A stretch of DNA of 64,000 nucleotides from Auriscalpium vulgare. Taxonomy: Eukaryota > Basidiomycota > Agaricomycetes > Russulales > Auriscalpiaceae. The position numbers and the translations under genes were made by a program. A model generated the notes under the pieces. It had not been told where the DNA came from, made no database searches, and saw only the letters and a list, made by a program, of their open reading frames with translations. The stretch is taken from NCBI GenBank assembly GCA_019915015.1, contig JAHBBC010000016.1, forward strand, positions 248,001 through 312,000. The letters run 5' to 3'. How positions within the stretch are numbered: position 1 is the first letter of the stretch; every line of letters begins with the position of its first letter. This document shows positions 33,490-44,886 of this stretch, in pieces.

Positions 33490-36261
33490 ATGTCGACGCC
33501 AACCAAGCCGGTCAACATCACCAGCCCGCGCTTCTCCCCTGCTGCGGGCTTTGGCGGCGCAGAGAGGGCGTCGGGCAGCCCTGCGGGGACCCCCTTCTCC
33601 GGCACACCGGACCTGCGCGCGCTTCGTGCACAGTACGCAGGCACCCCGCCGCCCAATATCCCCCCGCGCGGGGAGGAACGGGCACAACCACTCCGCGTCC
33701 GTCGGAGCCCTGGCCCGTCGCCGGTGCCAGCGACGCTGCGTCCCGACGCCCGTCCCTCGGGGGCATCAGCCTGCGCCGCCCCCAGCCCGCAGGCTTGGGG
33801 CTCGGCATATCGGGCACGCCTGGCAGCGGCAGCGACGTGAACGTCCTCGACCTCGACGACCTGCCGGACGAGGAGAAGGCGAAGATCCTGAGGAAGCACT
33901 TGGTGTCGAGGGACGAGCGCAACGCGAATGCGAGCGGGTCAGAGGACGGGCCGTCGAGGAAGTCGTCTACGTCACACCTCCGCGCGCGGAGGGAGGATTC
34001 AGAGGCGTTTCCTGTGCCGTATCATGCCCAGGGTGCAGACATTACGTGCGTTGCGCACATCTCTTACCGCGACTTTCTTCTGACAAGACCCGAAGGCATG
34101 ATCTCTACAAGTGGCAGATAGACCAGCGCCGCGCAGGCGGCCGCCCGCGAGCTGCCTCGTTTGCAGGCTCCACTTCTGCTGCGCCAGACCCCGCCTTCGA
34201 GCACATCCACGAGCCCGGCGGGTTCCGCCGCAACTATGTGCTCCTGCAATCCAACGGCGCACCTCAAGACGACCGGCGCGTGCTGCGGAACTTCATCGAC
34301 TTCCTATACATCTTCGGACACTTCGTACGTTTGCTCCCCGTTCGATTGTCTCATTCGCTTATTCTTGTATCAGGCTGGAGAAGACCTGGAAGAAGTGGAT
34401 GAAGAGGACGAGGAAGAGGAAGACGAGGAAGCTGCATATGGGCCCCCGTCGGCTATCCACGCTCGACGCCCTTTCACATTGGAGGGGCAAGAAGACGGCC
34501 AGGGCCCATCTGTCCACATCGATACTGCAGGACTACCGCCATCAAAGCCCACAGATACCGAGCACACACCGCTACTGGACCGCGCTAAGTCGCGGTCGCT
34601 TTCGAGGCGCCGGCGCGGCAGCGTTGCTCACGGGGACGCCACTGTGGGTCAGGCAATTCTGATGGTACGAAAGCTTGGCTTCTTACTGGCAATGCCCCGT
34701 GAGTGCTGATGTCTGGGTTTGCAGTTACTAAAGTCGTTCGTCGGAACCGGTGTCCTATTCCTTGGCAAAGCGTAAGTCACCTACTTTACTCTAGATGTGA
34801 TCGTTTTAAACTGCCATAACAGCTTCTTCAATGGGGGTCTCTTGTTCTCGACAGTAACGATTTCGGCCATTGCTCTCATCTCACTCTACTCTTTCCTTCT
34901 GCTCGTCAAGACAAAATTTGTCGTTTCCGGAAGTTTTGGAGGTACGCTTCTCCTCTCGCTCTACCTACGGCTAATCTAACGCCTGCCAGACATCGGAGGC
35001 ACGCTCTATGGCCCGTGGATGCGCTTCGCGATTCTCTCCTCCATTACTGTCTCACAGATCGGTTTCGTCGCGGCATATACGATCTTCGTCGCGGAGAACC
35101 TGCAAGCATTCGTCATGGCCGTGACGCACTGCGCAACGTACATCCCCGTGCCGTACCTCATCGTCATGGAAGTCGTCGTCTTCCTTCCGCTCGCGCTCAT
35201 TCGCAACCTCGCGAAGCTGAGCACGACGGCGCTCGTCGCGGATGCGTTCATCCTCGCGGGGCTGATCTATATCTTTAGCAGCGAATTCGCGATTATCGCG
35301 CAGCGAGGCATTGCGAAGGTTGATCTGTTTAATCCGAAGGACTTCCCGCTGTTGATTGGGTAGGCTCGTTAGTTGCAATATCGGTAGCGGCTGCTAATGG
35401 GCTGTTCTCAGGACGGCTGTCTTTTCGTTTGAGGGCATTGGCCTGGTATGTCTTTGAGGATAACGAAGGAATGTATGCTGATACTCTGCTAGGTCATCCC
35501 GATCACTGACTCCATGCGCGAACCTCATAAGTTCCCACCTGTGCTCTCAGGCGTCATGATCTTCCTTCTCGGTGCGTTCATCTACTTACCTCCACTACTG
35601 CCTGGCCTAATACTTCATACAGTCCTCTTCGGCGGTGCCGGCGCGCTTTCCTATCTCACATTTGGCGCGGACATCAAGACCGTTGTGCTCGTAAACCTCG
35701 ACTCGACCTCGAGCCTCACGCAGGCTGTGCAGTTCCTCTACTCGCTCGCCATCATGCTCTCCGTGCCGCTGCAGCTCTTCCCTGCGGTCCGCATCATGGA
35801 GAACGGGCTCTTCACGCGCAGCGGAAAGATGGACACGCGCGTCAAGTGGCAGAAAAACGTGTTCCGCTTCCTCGTCGTCATGGGGTGCACGGCCATCAGC
35901 TGGGCAGGCGCGGCGGATCTGGACAAGTTTGTCGCGTTCGTGGGGAGCTTTGCTTGGTATGTCACGTGTCAAGCTCCGATGCTTACTGCTAATGGTATGC
36001 GCCCAGCGTGCCGCTGTGTTTCGTGTACCCTGCGATGCTGCATTACAAGGCGTGCGCGCACACGCGCAAGCAGAAGGCGGCAGACATCGCGCTTGGCGTG
36101 TTCGGCGTCGTCGCAGCGCTGTACACGACCGTCCAGACCCTCGCTGTATGTGTTCTGACCAGTTTACTGGGCGTCATTGGAGCTGACTCGCATGACAGCT
36201 CATGATGCAACCGGCGGTCGACGCCCCGCCGGTGTTCAATTGCCCGCTACCTGGAAACTAG
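33490..36261 (+). CDS. vacuolar amino acid transporter, AVT3/AAAP family
   Basis: The long cytosolic N-tail is typical of fungal Avt3 proteins (MSTPTKPVNITSPRFSPAAG; SGTPDLRALRAQYAGTPPPN; LDDLPDEEKAKILRKHLVS; FPVPYHAQGADITHDLYKWQ). A domain follows with FRRNYVLLQSNGAPQDDRRV, an acidic Glu run (EEVDEEDEEEEDEE), and the AAAP membrane region: LLKSFVGTGVLFLGKAFFNG (TM1), IRNLAKLSTTALVADAFILA, TAVFSFEGIGLVIPITDSMR, LFGGAGALSYLTFGADIKTV, FLYSLAIMLSVPLQLFPAVR and VPLCFVYPAMLHYKA, ending PVFNCPLPGN. Eleven TMs are expected. Avt3 exports amino acids from the vacuole. Near 33665-33680 the frame must shift from ..NIPPRG to GTTTPRPSEPWPVAG; no intron explains it, so there is a one-base error or lesion in a GC-rich run. 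Confidence 0.85.
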
Positions 36262-36568
36262 TCGCGCGCTGATTATCTGCGGGATGCGGGGAAGTGGAAT
36301 GGAGCCAGACGGTCGCGGAATAATGGCCGCCGCTTGGGTGCGGCCCTACTATGTTTCTTTGTGCACGATAATCTGATCGCGTATCATACATGGTGTTACC
36401 AGTACATCTATCTCATTTGACAATAATAGCAAGACATTGAACGGCACCCAGCGAGTTCAAGGGGAGGTCGTCAGGGAGCTGAGTGGTCGGTGCAACTACA
36501 GTATATCAAGAAACTTCTACGTATGCTAGTCTCTTCAACTCGCATAATGTATGAGGAATACGGATTGT

Positions 36569-38370
36569 CTATCCTCCAGCCCTGCCCACTGCCACTAGTT
36601 CAATGTCAGCGGATTCCGGCCCTGAGCGACCCAGGTCATTGGCATTGTCGCTTTCGTTCTCATCGTCGGCACCCTCTTCCAACGCGGTGGCGTCGATGCG
36701 CGTCCTGAAGACCATGCTAACCGTTATGCGCGATGTCCGCGCCACATTCGGTGAGACGGCCTCGTGGAGGTTCAACATAAGGCGCGACATGATCGTGATG
36801 GACACGCTGGAAGGAGTGTGACGCGCTCGTTGCGGATGGTATGTGCAAGACGCGTACCAGCTGGCAAGCGTCGAAAGCGCGCCCTTGAGAGCTGGCTGTG
36901 CACAGCCATGAGCATTGATTTTGTTAGTCATCTCCGAGAAAGGCGCACCACAGCGAACTGGAGAAGATCAGCATCGGACAAGGCGCCATGCGGTATGGAC
37001 TCACATAGAACGTGAGGATGTTCGCAATGACCACGAACGCCATGACACTGTATCGCCATCAATACAAGTTGATGAGCATAGATTCGCTCGCCCTGCCACC
37101 ACAACACTTACGCGAAGTTCATGGCACCTGAGTAGTTGCCACGATGAGAGACCAATTGAAGAGGAAAATACGGCGATCAGCACCTGCCGCCCAGCACTGG
37201 AGGACTGGCGTCGTCGCCTCATACCATCGCGCAAAACCAAACTCACGATCCCAGAATCCGAGGAGCTCTTCCTCCCACTAACGAGCTTCCGGGAGGTCCA
37301 CGTCGCGCGGACCGTCATCGCAAACATGAGGAGGTCGAAGATAGCCTGTGCCTCCCATGCGGCTGCCAAGTCTACATGCCAGGCCAGCACGACGCGTTGA
37401 ATGACAAGGGCGAGGATGTTAAAAACATCATCATGACATGCAGTGGGGGCTCACGTACGAATTCCACTTGAGGATGAGTAGATGACGGCGAGTCAGAACG
37501 CAAAAACTATGATGAGCACTGGAGTTCGAACTTACGTCGACTCAGATTCAGAGATATGGCAGCCTTGACGCCAAAAATGGGGCTGCTGTGCTGCCCAAAC
37601 AGAGAGACCTGCAAACGCATGATTGGCTTAATATAATGACCATAGCGAAGAAAACGCACGACCGCCGCGAGAGCTAAGATGCAGCCGATTACGATGACGG
37701 ATATTACAACCTTGCGTGAATTCCTGTAGAGCGCCATGATCCTCAAGGCAAGCAAGACTGATGCGCTGGTCTGATAAGTGTGACGGATGGAGGTCTTGGA
37801 GGGGAGACGCACCGGTAACACCACATTGATTTATTTCAAGAAGAAGTTGTCGTGCCAGCCCATATGACCGGCAACTAACGAACGTCAATTTTAAGCGTGC
37901 ACTGAATTCAATAGCTGCTCTTGGACTGACCTCTGGCACAGGACGCGCGCAATTATCAGTGGACAGAGGCACGAGGAAACGCACTGTTGACACGCACTGC
38001 CTCAGACGTAGCAAGATTCGAGAAACTGAAGATAGATATGACGATATTGCCAATGAATGCGATGTATCGGGTGAGAAAGAATAGGATAGACGGCCGCGAG
38101 AGCGGGCGCGACCAAATGCACGCGACCTCCTTTGGCAGCGTTATTAGATGGTCGTAGTACAACAAGGCTACGAAGCACCAAGGCCGGTCAGATCAAACCA
38201 TCATTATGTAGGCTGAGTAATTACTGAGACCGGTGAGCTCCAGGTAATTGTGTATGTCCCTTTGTTCCACAAAGTCGTGAAGGTCGTTAGCATCGGGGTC
38301 GATTTGGGGTCGATGCAAACGGTGGAGACAGATAACACTCACACAAGGTGATGATCCCGTACGCTCATGA
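36569..38370 (-). CDS. DUF6533-type multi-pass membrane protein
   Basis: Pieces in order fit the DUF6533 family of basidiomycete seven-TM-like proteins: LELTGLSNYSAYI then ALLYYDHLITLPKEVACIWS and SILFFLTRYIAFIGNIVIS (TM1-2), CRSYGLARQLLLEINQCGV, SASVLLALRIMALYRNSRKV (the LRxxALY signature), VISVIVIGCILALAAVV, AAWEAQAIFDLLMFAMTVRA, KSSSDSGIVSLVLRDGMR, and the cytosolic end SRLMLNLHEAVSPNVARTSR. Function is unknown; receptor-like roles are only suggested by the TM pattern. The 5' end is uncertain, since no convincing start codon was fixed before YLELTGL, and introns are placed by homology. It may be intact or partly decayed. Confidence 0.6.
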
Positions 38371-39241
38371 TCATGGAAAGCGTAGAGTGTCAGCTGGGAA
38401 CTCACTGGACAACCGAAGGGGAGGGCGAAGCGGGATAAAGAGGGATACAAAGACAGATGGGGCGCCGTCGCCACGATGGCCAGTGGGTCTCTTATATGGC
38501 GTGGTATACCTCCAAACTGACGATCCGCGCGAGTCAACTCAATGTCAACGAGCGATATTAGATTTGATGCTTTGCTGCGGATCTCATCAGAGCTAGATAC
38601 GCTAGCTGCAGCGTCTGCCAGTGGCCGCAACCAACAGATGGCAACAGACTGCCGCGCACATTGCCTCATTGAATTCCACGTTGGGAAACGATAGTGAGCC
38701 TATGGTAGCGAGGTCAAGGTAGGCCGCGAGAATAGTTTAAGTTGAATGCTAGAACGCACATGATGGGTAGATGAGCAGCGTGAAGAAGCCTGATTGCAGA
38801 GCCACTGGCGCTGACATAGAAGGAAACCTCAGGCACAAAATGGTGTCCGAAAAACAAGGAAGACGTTCATTTTATAAATGCATGTCGAATATTGATCCCA
38901 AACCCACGGGACGCTGAGGCCCAGTGCGCAAGTTGTGCTGAGAGATGCCAAGTAGGCAAGCTGGCTGCCTGCTGCTGGAGGACTTGACGTGATCGCAGAT
39001 CGAGTGGAAGGTGGGGGTCCAATAAAACTTTGCAATTCGCCCGGAATACGAAGAGATAGACTGGCGTGCACAGCGTAGGTCCTGTGCGGTAAGAGACGAA
39101 GTGAACTTGAAGAACTGGCAAGCGGCATCATGGTGCCACGTGATATGCCGAGTCTGCAGCACTTCAACGCGGAGTCGAGGCAAACGCAAAAGTCGGCATC
39201 AACAGCAAGTACATTTCGACAAGTTACAGCGTACTAAATCT
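38371..39241. other. intergenic; nothing recognised
   Basis: Short frames only, no family match. The right end (about 39130-39240) is the 3' flank of NmrA copy E and resembles 51325-51466 and 53690-53835 (TGGTG.CACGTGAT.TGCCGAGTC). Confidence 0.5.
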
Positions 39242-40462
39242 TCACAACGTCTTAATTTTCGCGAAGTTAGCGCTGACCGCCTTGTTGTCCTCCGACATCT
39301 TCAGAATATCCCCACGAAGTGTACCGTCATAATTGGTTTCCCTCATCCACTTCTCCAGGGTGTACCCGTTCGGGTTCACCTTGCGGTTCCACGCTTCGTC
39401 CCGCGTGATGACGTTGTCCCTATACACGCGCCAAAATCCACTGAAGTTCTGCGCCCAAGTCGTCGACCCTGGGCCCGCATCCGCAGCCACCGGCCGCTCA
39501 GGATCCGCGTAGTTCTCGAGCCACTCTTCAATCGTCTGGCGCTTGAAGACCGCCTTGCGACCTGTCACCTTGGTGAACGTCTCCACCAAATGCTCATAGC
39601 CGACCATCTCGCTGACAATCTCGAGTTCCTGCGCAGAAGTGGCCTCGCGGTGGTCAAAGGTGTAGCGGGCAAAATAACCAAGGTCGGCCAGGGCGATGAG
39701 TGGAGCCTTCCCGTTTTCGATCGGATTGGCGAAGACGACGGTTCCGTCGTCGCGCACGTTCAGCGGCCCCATGAGACCCTGATACACCGTTAGGTACGAA
39801 TCAATTGGTCAGGCGAACATGATCACTCACAACGTTGAGCATCTCCAAGTAAGGGCCGGTGGTCACGACCGACCAAGAGAGTTCGTCATCGCTGACAACA
39901 GATGGTTGCGCCTTCAGCCAGTCTGCGACACGGCCCTTCGCATCGTAGTGTTCGACACGGTACAGAAGATTGTACCCGCCCTTCTAGCGGTGCAAATGAA
40001 GTCAGCTCCGAGCATGAGGCCGGCTACTATATGCGGCACGTACTTTGGTCACGTAGTCAAGACTGCTCCAAACGAAGTGGCGCACTCCAGCGTGCTTGGC
40101 GAGTTCGAACGTGCGCATGCCCGTCAAGATTTCCCGCTGCTCTCCGATGGTGAAGCCGTCGGTATTGACCCACGCGCCGTAGACGCCTTGGAGGGCGGCA
40201 GCGATTGAGGCCAAGTCATTCGTATCTCCTGCAGACATATTTAGCTCGAAGCGTCCCAAAATATGTGACAAGACATGCCTTTCAGAACCTCGACACCTTT
40301 CGCGGCCAAATCCTGGGCACGCTTACTCCCTGGGTCGCGTGTAACGGCGCGGACAGAATATGGTGAAGGAGATCCGTCTGCCGCAGGCGCCAGTAGCGCG
40401 TCGATGACGGCAATTCCCTGTGCACCAGTGGCACCGAGGACAAGGATGAGTTGAGTGGACAT
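39242..40462 (-). CDS. NmrA-like NAD(P)-binding protein, copy E
   Basis: Starts MSTQLILVLGATGAQGIAVI with the GxxGxxG loop. Exon 2 (GDTNDLASIAAALQGVYGAW, ..HFVWSSLDYVTK), exon 3 (KGGYNLLYRVEHYDAKGRVA; acceptor CTAG instead of the CCAG or TGCAG-type of other copies) and exon 4 (LMGPLNVRDDGTVVFANPIE, ending FAKIKTL) are all open. Exon 4 carries an Asn (FANPIE) where all others have Ala (FAAPI), plus YEHLVE for WDQLVE. Intron 1 has GC donor GCATGT. Upstream TATATAAGG and GCGCGGTC (variant of GACCGCGGTC). Most similar to copies F, G and H. Confidence 0.9.
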
Positions 40463-40501
40463 GTCGTAGAATTAGATGAGCCACTGCACTTTGTCGACTC
40501 C

Positions 40502-40524
40502 TTATATACCCCGAGCGCGGTCGG
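40502..40524 (-). promoter_or_regulatory. NmrA copy E promoter module (variant)
   Basis: TATATAAGG is followed upstream by GACCGCGCTC on the minus strand, one change from the GACCGCGGTC palindrome of copies A, C and H. Confidence 0.5.
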
Positions 40525-42171
40525 CCAGCCTGCAGAGCGCTCCGATGCCCGTGCTTCGAGATTACTTGCGCCCAGTCATCTGAGGGGTCGGAAAGGCTTT
40601 CCGATCATTGAGGTAGGGGGAAGAACAGAGAAGGCACCAGAGTTTGAAGTTAAATATTGAATATTTGTCAGTAAGTCCGATCGTGTGCGGGATATTGGTG
40701 GGATAGGATATTGATATTGTTTTCGAACCATACTTCGTCCCAATAAAGCTTAAAGTCAGTCTGTAGAATATTTCCCTGGCCTTGTGACAACTGGTTCTCA
40801 TGTGGTGGTCCATAGAGCGAATGAGCCGGGTGGCAGCTCTGCGTCGGTGAAGCATCGCTTGAGCACAGCAGGAGAGCTATGCAAATAATTTAGATAAGCA
40901 AGTACGCTTTGTGAATCCTACCAGGATCGAATTGACAGAGTGTACAAACCCGAAGCATCCAAGATATCGTCGCCGTGAGCTCTCCAATGAAAGAAGTCTG
41001 TTAACGTCATCCGCGTCAGAAGTGCCTTGCCTGAGGTCCGGATGCACACTCACAGAGGCCCCTTGGTGACCTGATGTACGACTGAAATGTCATTCGGCAA
41101 TATGGCGTACATTGTGTGCATCCAGCATCACGAGAATAAGTGCGTAACATGTTTCCCGACTGACGAGTCCTCTATCACGGAAACAAGAGAGTATGTCTGG
41201 GGGCGGCGGAGTTTGTCGCGCAATACTTACCTGGGTATGGGCCATTTTGGAAAGGGGAGGTCAGGACTCGCCGAGTGCAAGGAGTTAACGAACTCCTTAG
41301 TATCACGGGGCCCGTCGTGCGTCCGGACAAGGAAGCAATCGTTGCTCGACATCAATGGTCTGATGTTCAAAATGAGAACAGCGACGGAGGAACTCGCATA
41401 CTGACCAACATCGAGTTAAAGTGAGCAGAGTCAGGGTAGAGTGCCACTTTGAGGGTCTTCTTGTATTTGAGAGCCTTCTTGGATATCAGCCGCATGATTC
41501 CCACGCCTCCAATAGTCTGGTAGACAAGAGGGAGCATACTAATGACCCGTATATTGGATAGGACAGTTGAGAAGTGTGGCCCGAGGGGCGGCCAATGAAC
41601 GCGCCACAGGGCCACAGGACGAGACGCAGTCGGATGACCAGTAGCACGCTAGAAGCTGCGCATCAGAGTCGGTGGCATATTGCAGCGATAAACGACAAGG
41701 CAGTATGCCAGGGGCAAAGACTACTTGTCAATGCGTTCGAAAAACAAGGCAAAGCACCAATGATGACAGGGCCCGCCATCGAGAACCGACGGCCGAGTGA
41801 CGGAGCATGAGGAGAAGCGTGCAAACGATTGCGCCGTGACACAAGCCTTCAACTTCTGAACGCCGGAGTCGCAAAGACGAAGTATGCGAGTTGACGAGGC
41901 AGTTGATCCAGCGGAGGTATTGCACGCCTCAAAGGTGGATTTGAGCAGGTTCTAGCAGAGCACGCTGGATGCGCAGTCACTTGCGACCCGGTTGCGAGTA
42001 AGTAGCACGAGAGGCTCGGAGGCGGAGAGGTCCCGGACCGGGGAAATCCGAGTCCAAATGTGCTGCCGAGTCCAAGCCGAGTCTACAGTGGTATCGCAGC
42101 CAAATATTTATTCAAAAAGCTACAACATATTCAAGACATATTCAAGACTGCAAGTCATCATGAGTAGGTCT
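40525..42171. other. intergenic E-F spacer with repeat remnants
   Basis: No intact gene. About 41020-41230 shares words with the spacers before copies F, G and H (AGTGCCTTGCCT; ACATGTTTCCCGAC.GACG; TC.ATCACGGA). About 41365-41945 holds a hydrophobic minus-strand remnant listed separately. Confidence 0.6.
41367..41945 (-). pseudogene. remnant of an unidentified hydrophobic protein
   Basis: Minus-strand pieces such as VALWRVHWPPLGPHFSTVLS, NIRVISMLPLVYQTIGGVGI and SLRLRRSEVEGLCHGAIVCT lie in shifting frames. The ending RVPPSLFSF also appears as RFPPSLFSFLI in the spacer near 56020-56060, so both spacers carry copies of the same decayed gene. No family is recognised. Confidence 0.35.
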
Positions 42172-43397
42172 TCACAATGTCTTCAACTTCTCGAAGTTGA
42201 CGTTGATGCCCTTCTTGTCCTCCGACAGCTTCAAAATATCCGCACGAAGTGTACCGTCATACTTGGTTTCCCTCATCCACTTCTCCAGCGTGTACCCGTT
42301 CGGGTTCACCTTGCGGTTCCACGCTTCGTCCCGCGTAACGACGTTGTCCCTGTACACGCGCCACCATCCACTGAAGTTCTGCGCCCAAGTCGTCGACCCT
42401 GGGGCCGCATCCGCAGCCACCGGCCGCTCAGGATCCGCGTAGTTCTCGAGCCACTCTTCGATCGTCTGGCGCTTGAAGACCGCCTTGTGGCCTGTCACCT
42501 TGGTGAAAGTCTCCACCAACTGGTCCCAGCCGACCATCTCGCTCACAACTTCAAGTTCCTGCGCAGAAGTGGCCTCGCGGTGGTCAAAGGTGTAGCGGGC
42601 AAAATAACCAACGTCGGCCAGGGCGATGAATGGAGCCTTCCCGTTTTCAATCGGAGCGGCGAAGACGACGGTTCCATCGTCGCGCAAGTTTAGCGGCCCC
42701 ATGATTCCCTGATCAATTGTTAGGGTCCGAAACACTTGGCCACGCGAACATTACTCACAACATTGAGCATCTCCATGTATGGGCCAGTGGTCACGACCGA
42801 CCAAGAAAGGTCGTCATCGCTAACGACGGATGGTTGCGCCTTCAGCCATTCTGCGACGCGGCCTTTCGCATCTTGGTGATCGACGCGGTACAGCGGGTCA
42901 TAACCGCCTTTCTGGTGGGATTTAATGAAGTCAGCTCCGAGACCGACGCGGAGGGCTGCTGTGCAGGCAGGCACGCACTTTGGTAACGTAGTCAATACTG
43001 CTCCAAATAAAATGGCGCACTCCAGCGTGCTTGGCGAGTTCGAACGTGCGCATTCCCGTGAAGATTTCCCGCTGCTCTCCGACGGTGAAGCCGTCGATAT
43101 TGACCCACGCGCCGTAGACGCCTTGGAGGGCGACAGAGATTGATGCTAAGTCGTCTGTATCTCCTACGGAGCTATTTAGCTCGAAGAGCCACAAAATATG
43201 TGACAAGACACGCCTCTCAGAACCTCAACACCTTTCGCGGCCAAATCCCTGGCACGCTTACTCGCCGGATCGCGTGTAACGGCGCGGACAGAATATGGTG
43301 AAGGCAATCCGTCTGCAGCAGGAGCCAGGAGTGCGTCGATGACGGCAAGGCCCTGTGCACCAGTGGCACCGAGGACAAGGATGACTTTGGTGGACAT
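42172..43397 (-). CDS. NmrA-like NAD(P)-binding protein, copy F
   Basis: Starts MSTKVILVLGATGAQGLAVI. The four-exon structure is as in the other copies; exon 2 GDTDDLASISVALQGVYGAW, exon 3 KGGYDPLYRVDHQDAKGRVA, exon 4 IMGPLNLRDDGTVVFAAPIE, ending FEKLKTL. Intron 1 again uses GC, here as GCGTGT. In exon 4 it is nearly identical to copies G and H, differing at VVTRDEAWNRK versus VI(T/K)RDEAW. Upstream TATATAATG and GACTGCGGTC (one change from the palindrome). The hAT element sits 1.1 kb upstream of its start. Confidence 0.9.
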
Positions 43398-43460
43398 GTG
43401 GCGAAATTCGAGGAGATGCGAGGAGTTTGGTTGCCTTCCCAGAGCACTTCGTCGACTCAT

Positions 43461-43484
43461 TATATACTTACAGCGACCGCAGTC
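43461..43484 (-). promoter_or_regulatory. NmrA copy F promoter module (variant)
   Basis: TATATAATG with GACTGCGGTC upstream (43475-43484, minus strand). Confidence 0.5.
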
Positions 43485-44074
43485 AGCCAGCCTGCAGAGC
43501 GCTCCGATGTCGGTGCTTCGATATGACTAGCGTCCAGTCAGTGGGAATTGGCAATGATACGTTCTCCAATCAACAGAACAAGAAGCATGTGCAGGTCATC
43601 CGGTGCGTTCCGGCGAAGTGCCTTGCCTGAAGATACAGTTGAGGTCGCCGGTAGGTTGAAAGGCACAGTCAGGCATAGAGGTTAGTGTATAACGGTCCTA
43701 TGATTCAGCTAGACTGTCTTCCGCGCAATGTCGGACTATGATTCAGCAGTGTGTGAGCGGATCGGGATTTTGCGTCGCGCACCACATCAATATGTGACAT
43801 GTTTCCCGACGGGCGAGTCATCCATTACGGAGGTAGGAGAGCAAGCCTGGGGACGGCAAGTCTGCGATGTGAACACTAGATATACAAATACTACTCACCG
43901 CTGCTTTGACTATGCTTCTGGCAACTTTCCAGCGCGTGGCCAGGGAGAGACGCAATGCATGTTAGATAAGTATCTGCGCGCGCAGCTGGTCGAGATTCCG
44001 CCGTCGGAGCAATTGAGAAGCACCTTTTCATTCCGTGCAAGAAGACGAAACCCAGACTCAAGCTCATACCAGTC

Positions 44075-44291
44075 CCTCACACGGCCCCGAGGTCTTCATG
44101 AGCGAAGCCGAGCTTTTGACTACGTACGTCGCGAAGAGCTGAGACTCCGAGAAGACGCCCCGGAGGGATGACGCCGAGTCCAATAACGAGTCAAGACAGG
44201 CGTCCGCAGTTCCAGGGGAACCGATTTGATGCAATTTTATGGCTTTCGCTCAGTACAACGTGGCAACAGCTATAAGGGCATGGACAGACCG
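44075..44291 (-). pseudogene. COQ9 3'-end fragment
   Basis: Antisense to the + strand frame ending LTTYVAKS, the minus strand reads the COQ9 C-terminus: ELHQIG-type exon start preceded by a CATAG acceptor, then SQLFATYVVKS and SLMKTSGP. Everything 5' of the last intron is missing. It matches the intact last exon at 56924-57075. Confidence 0.75.
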
Positions 44292-44341
44292 ATCACGTCC
44301 GAGCCACGGTTCACCGTTTCCGCCAACACAGCAGGCCATCG
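44292..44341 (-). pseudogene. TIF6 exon/intron-junction fragment (50 bp)
   Basis: These 50 bp match 58181-58230 inside TIF6 with only a few changes, covering the end of the last intron (GTGTTG here, GTGTAG in TIF6) and the start of its last exon (GCGG.AACGGTGAACCG). It is fused directly to COQ9 sequence, with about 1 kb deleted relative to the 57-58 kb locus. Confidence 0.75.
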
Positions 44342-44499
44342 ACCCGAGATACGAAGAGAGGTGGACTGATCGCGAGGTTACCTTGCTTGCCAAGGTTTCT
44401 CGCACCCCCGTAATTATAAGCGCCCTGACCTTCCTGGAAAACAAGTGCAAACAGTCTGCTGTTCACGTGCCTCTTCCGAAGGCGTCAAGTCGGCTTGGG

Positions 44500-44507
44500 G
44501 TATCCCT
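44500..44507. repeat. target-site duplication, left (GTATCCCT)
   Basis: Eight bases, identical to 49837-49844, flank the hAT element; 8 bp is the hallmark length for this superfamily. Confidence 0.9.
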
Positions 44508-44527
44508 TAGTGTTGCGGGAAAAACCT
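44508..44527 (+). repeat. hAT terminal inverted repeat, left
   Basis: TAGTGTTGCGGGAAAAACCT matches the inverted right end (49817-49836) at 19 of 20 positions. TAGNG fits the hAT end consensus. Confidence 0.9.
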
Positions 44528-44886
44528 CTGGCCAGTATCCCCCCGGTAAGGTACCGGTGGCGCTCCTAGCCGGGGAGGTATCAAACCGGTACCGTACCAG
44601 GGAAATAGTCACGTGATGTTTAGTTCCCACGCAGTAGCAGCTCGATTTTCGCGTACACACGAGGATTTGGAATGGTTTCAATGCATCAGATGAAGATTTA
44701 GCAGTGTATGTATCCATAGCCAAATTGCCAGAGCTTAGCCGTAGGTGCCCCGACCTGTACGAATTCGCTGCTGCCTGCTACACAAGTGTCATGATTTGTC
44801 AGCAGACGCGGCTTTTGCAAGGCTGCCGCAGCACTCGAGCGTACATTGTAACAACGCGTACAATACATACTGAAACCTCGGGAGGC

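Larger units (their letters stand above)
43590..44347. repeat. amplified spacer (unit upstream of copy F)
   Basis: Matches 52885-53630 (upstream of G) and, more loosely, 55640-57135 (upstream of H). The unit contains GTGCCTTGCCT, GAGGTCGCCGGTAGGT, GATTCAGCTAG, the TTTCCCGACGG.CG block, a COQ9 3' fragment and a TIF6 fragment. Confidence 0.8.

Noticed and set aside
43728..44171. Plus-strand frames ending LTTYVAKS, repeated at 52987-53442 and 56622-56993, first suspected to be a novel repeated small protein
   Set aside because: The conserved part is the antisense of the COQ9 last exon (minus strand SQLFATYVVKSW), and the rest is spacer repeat.
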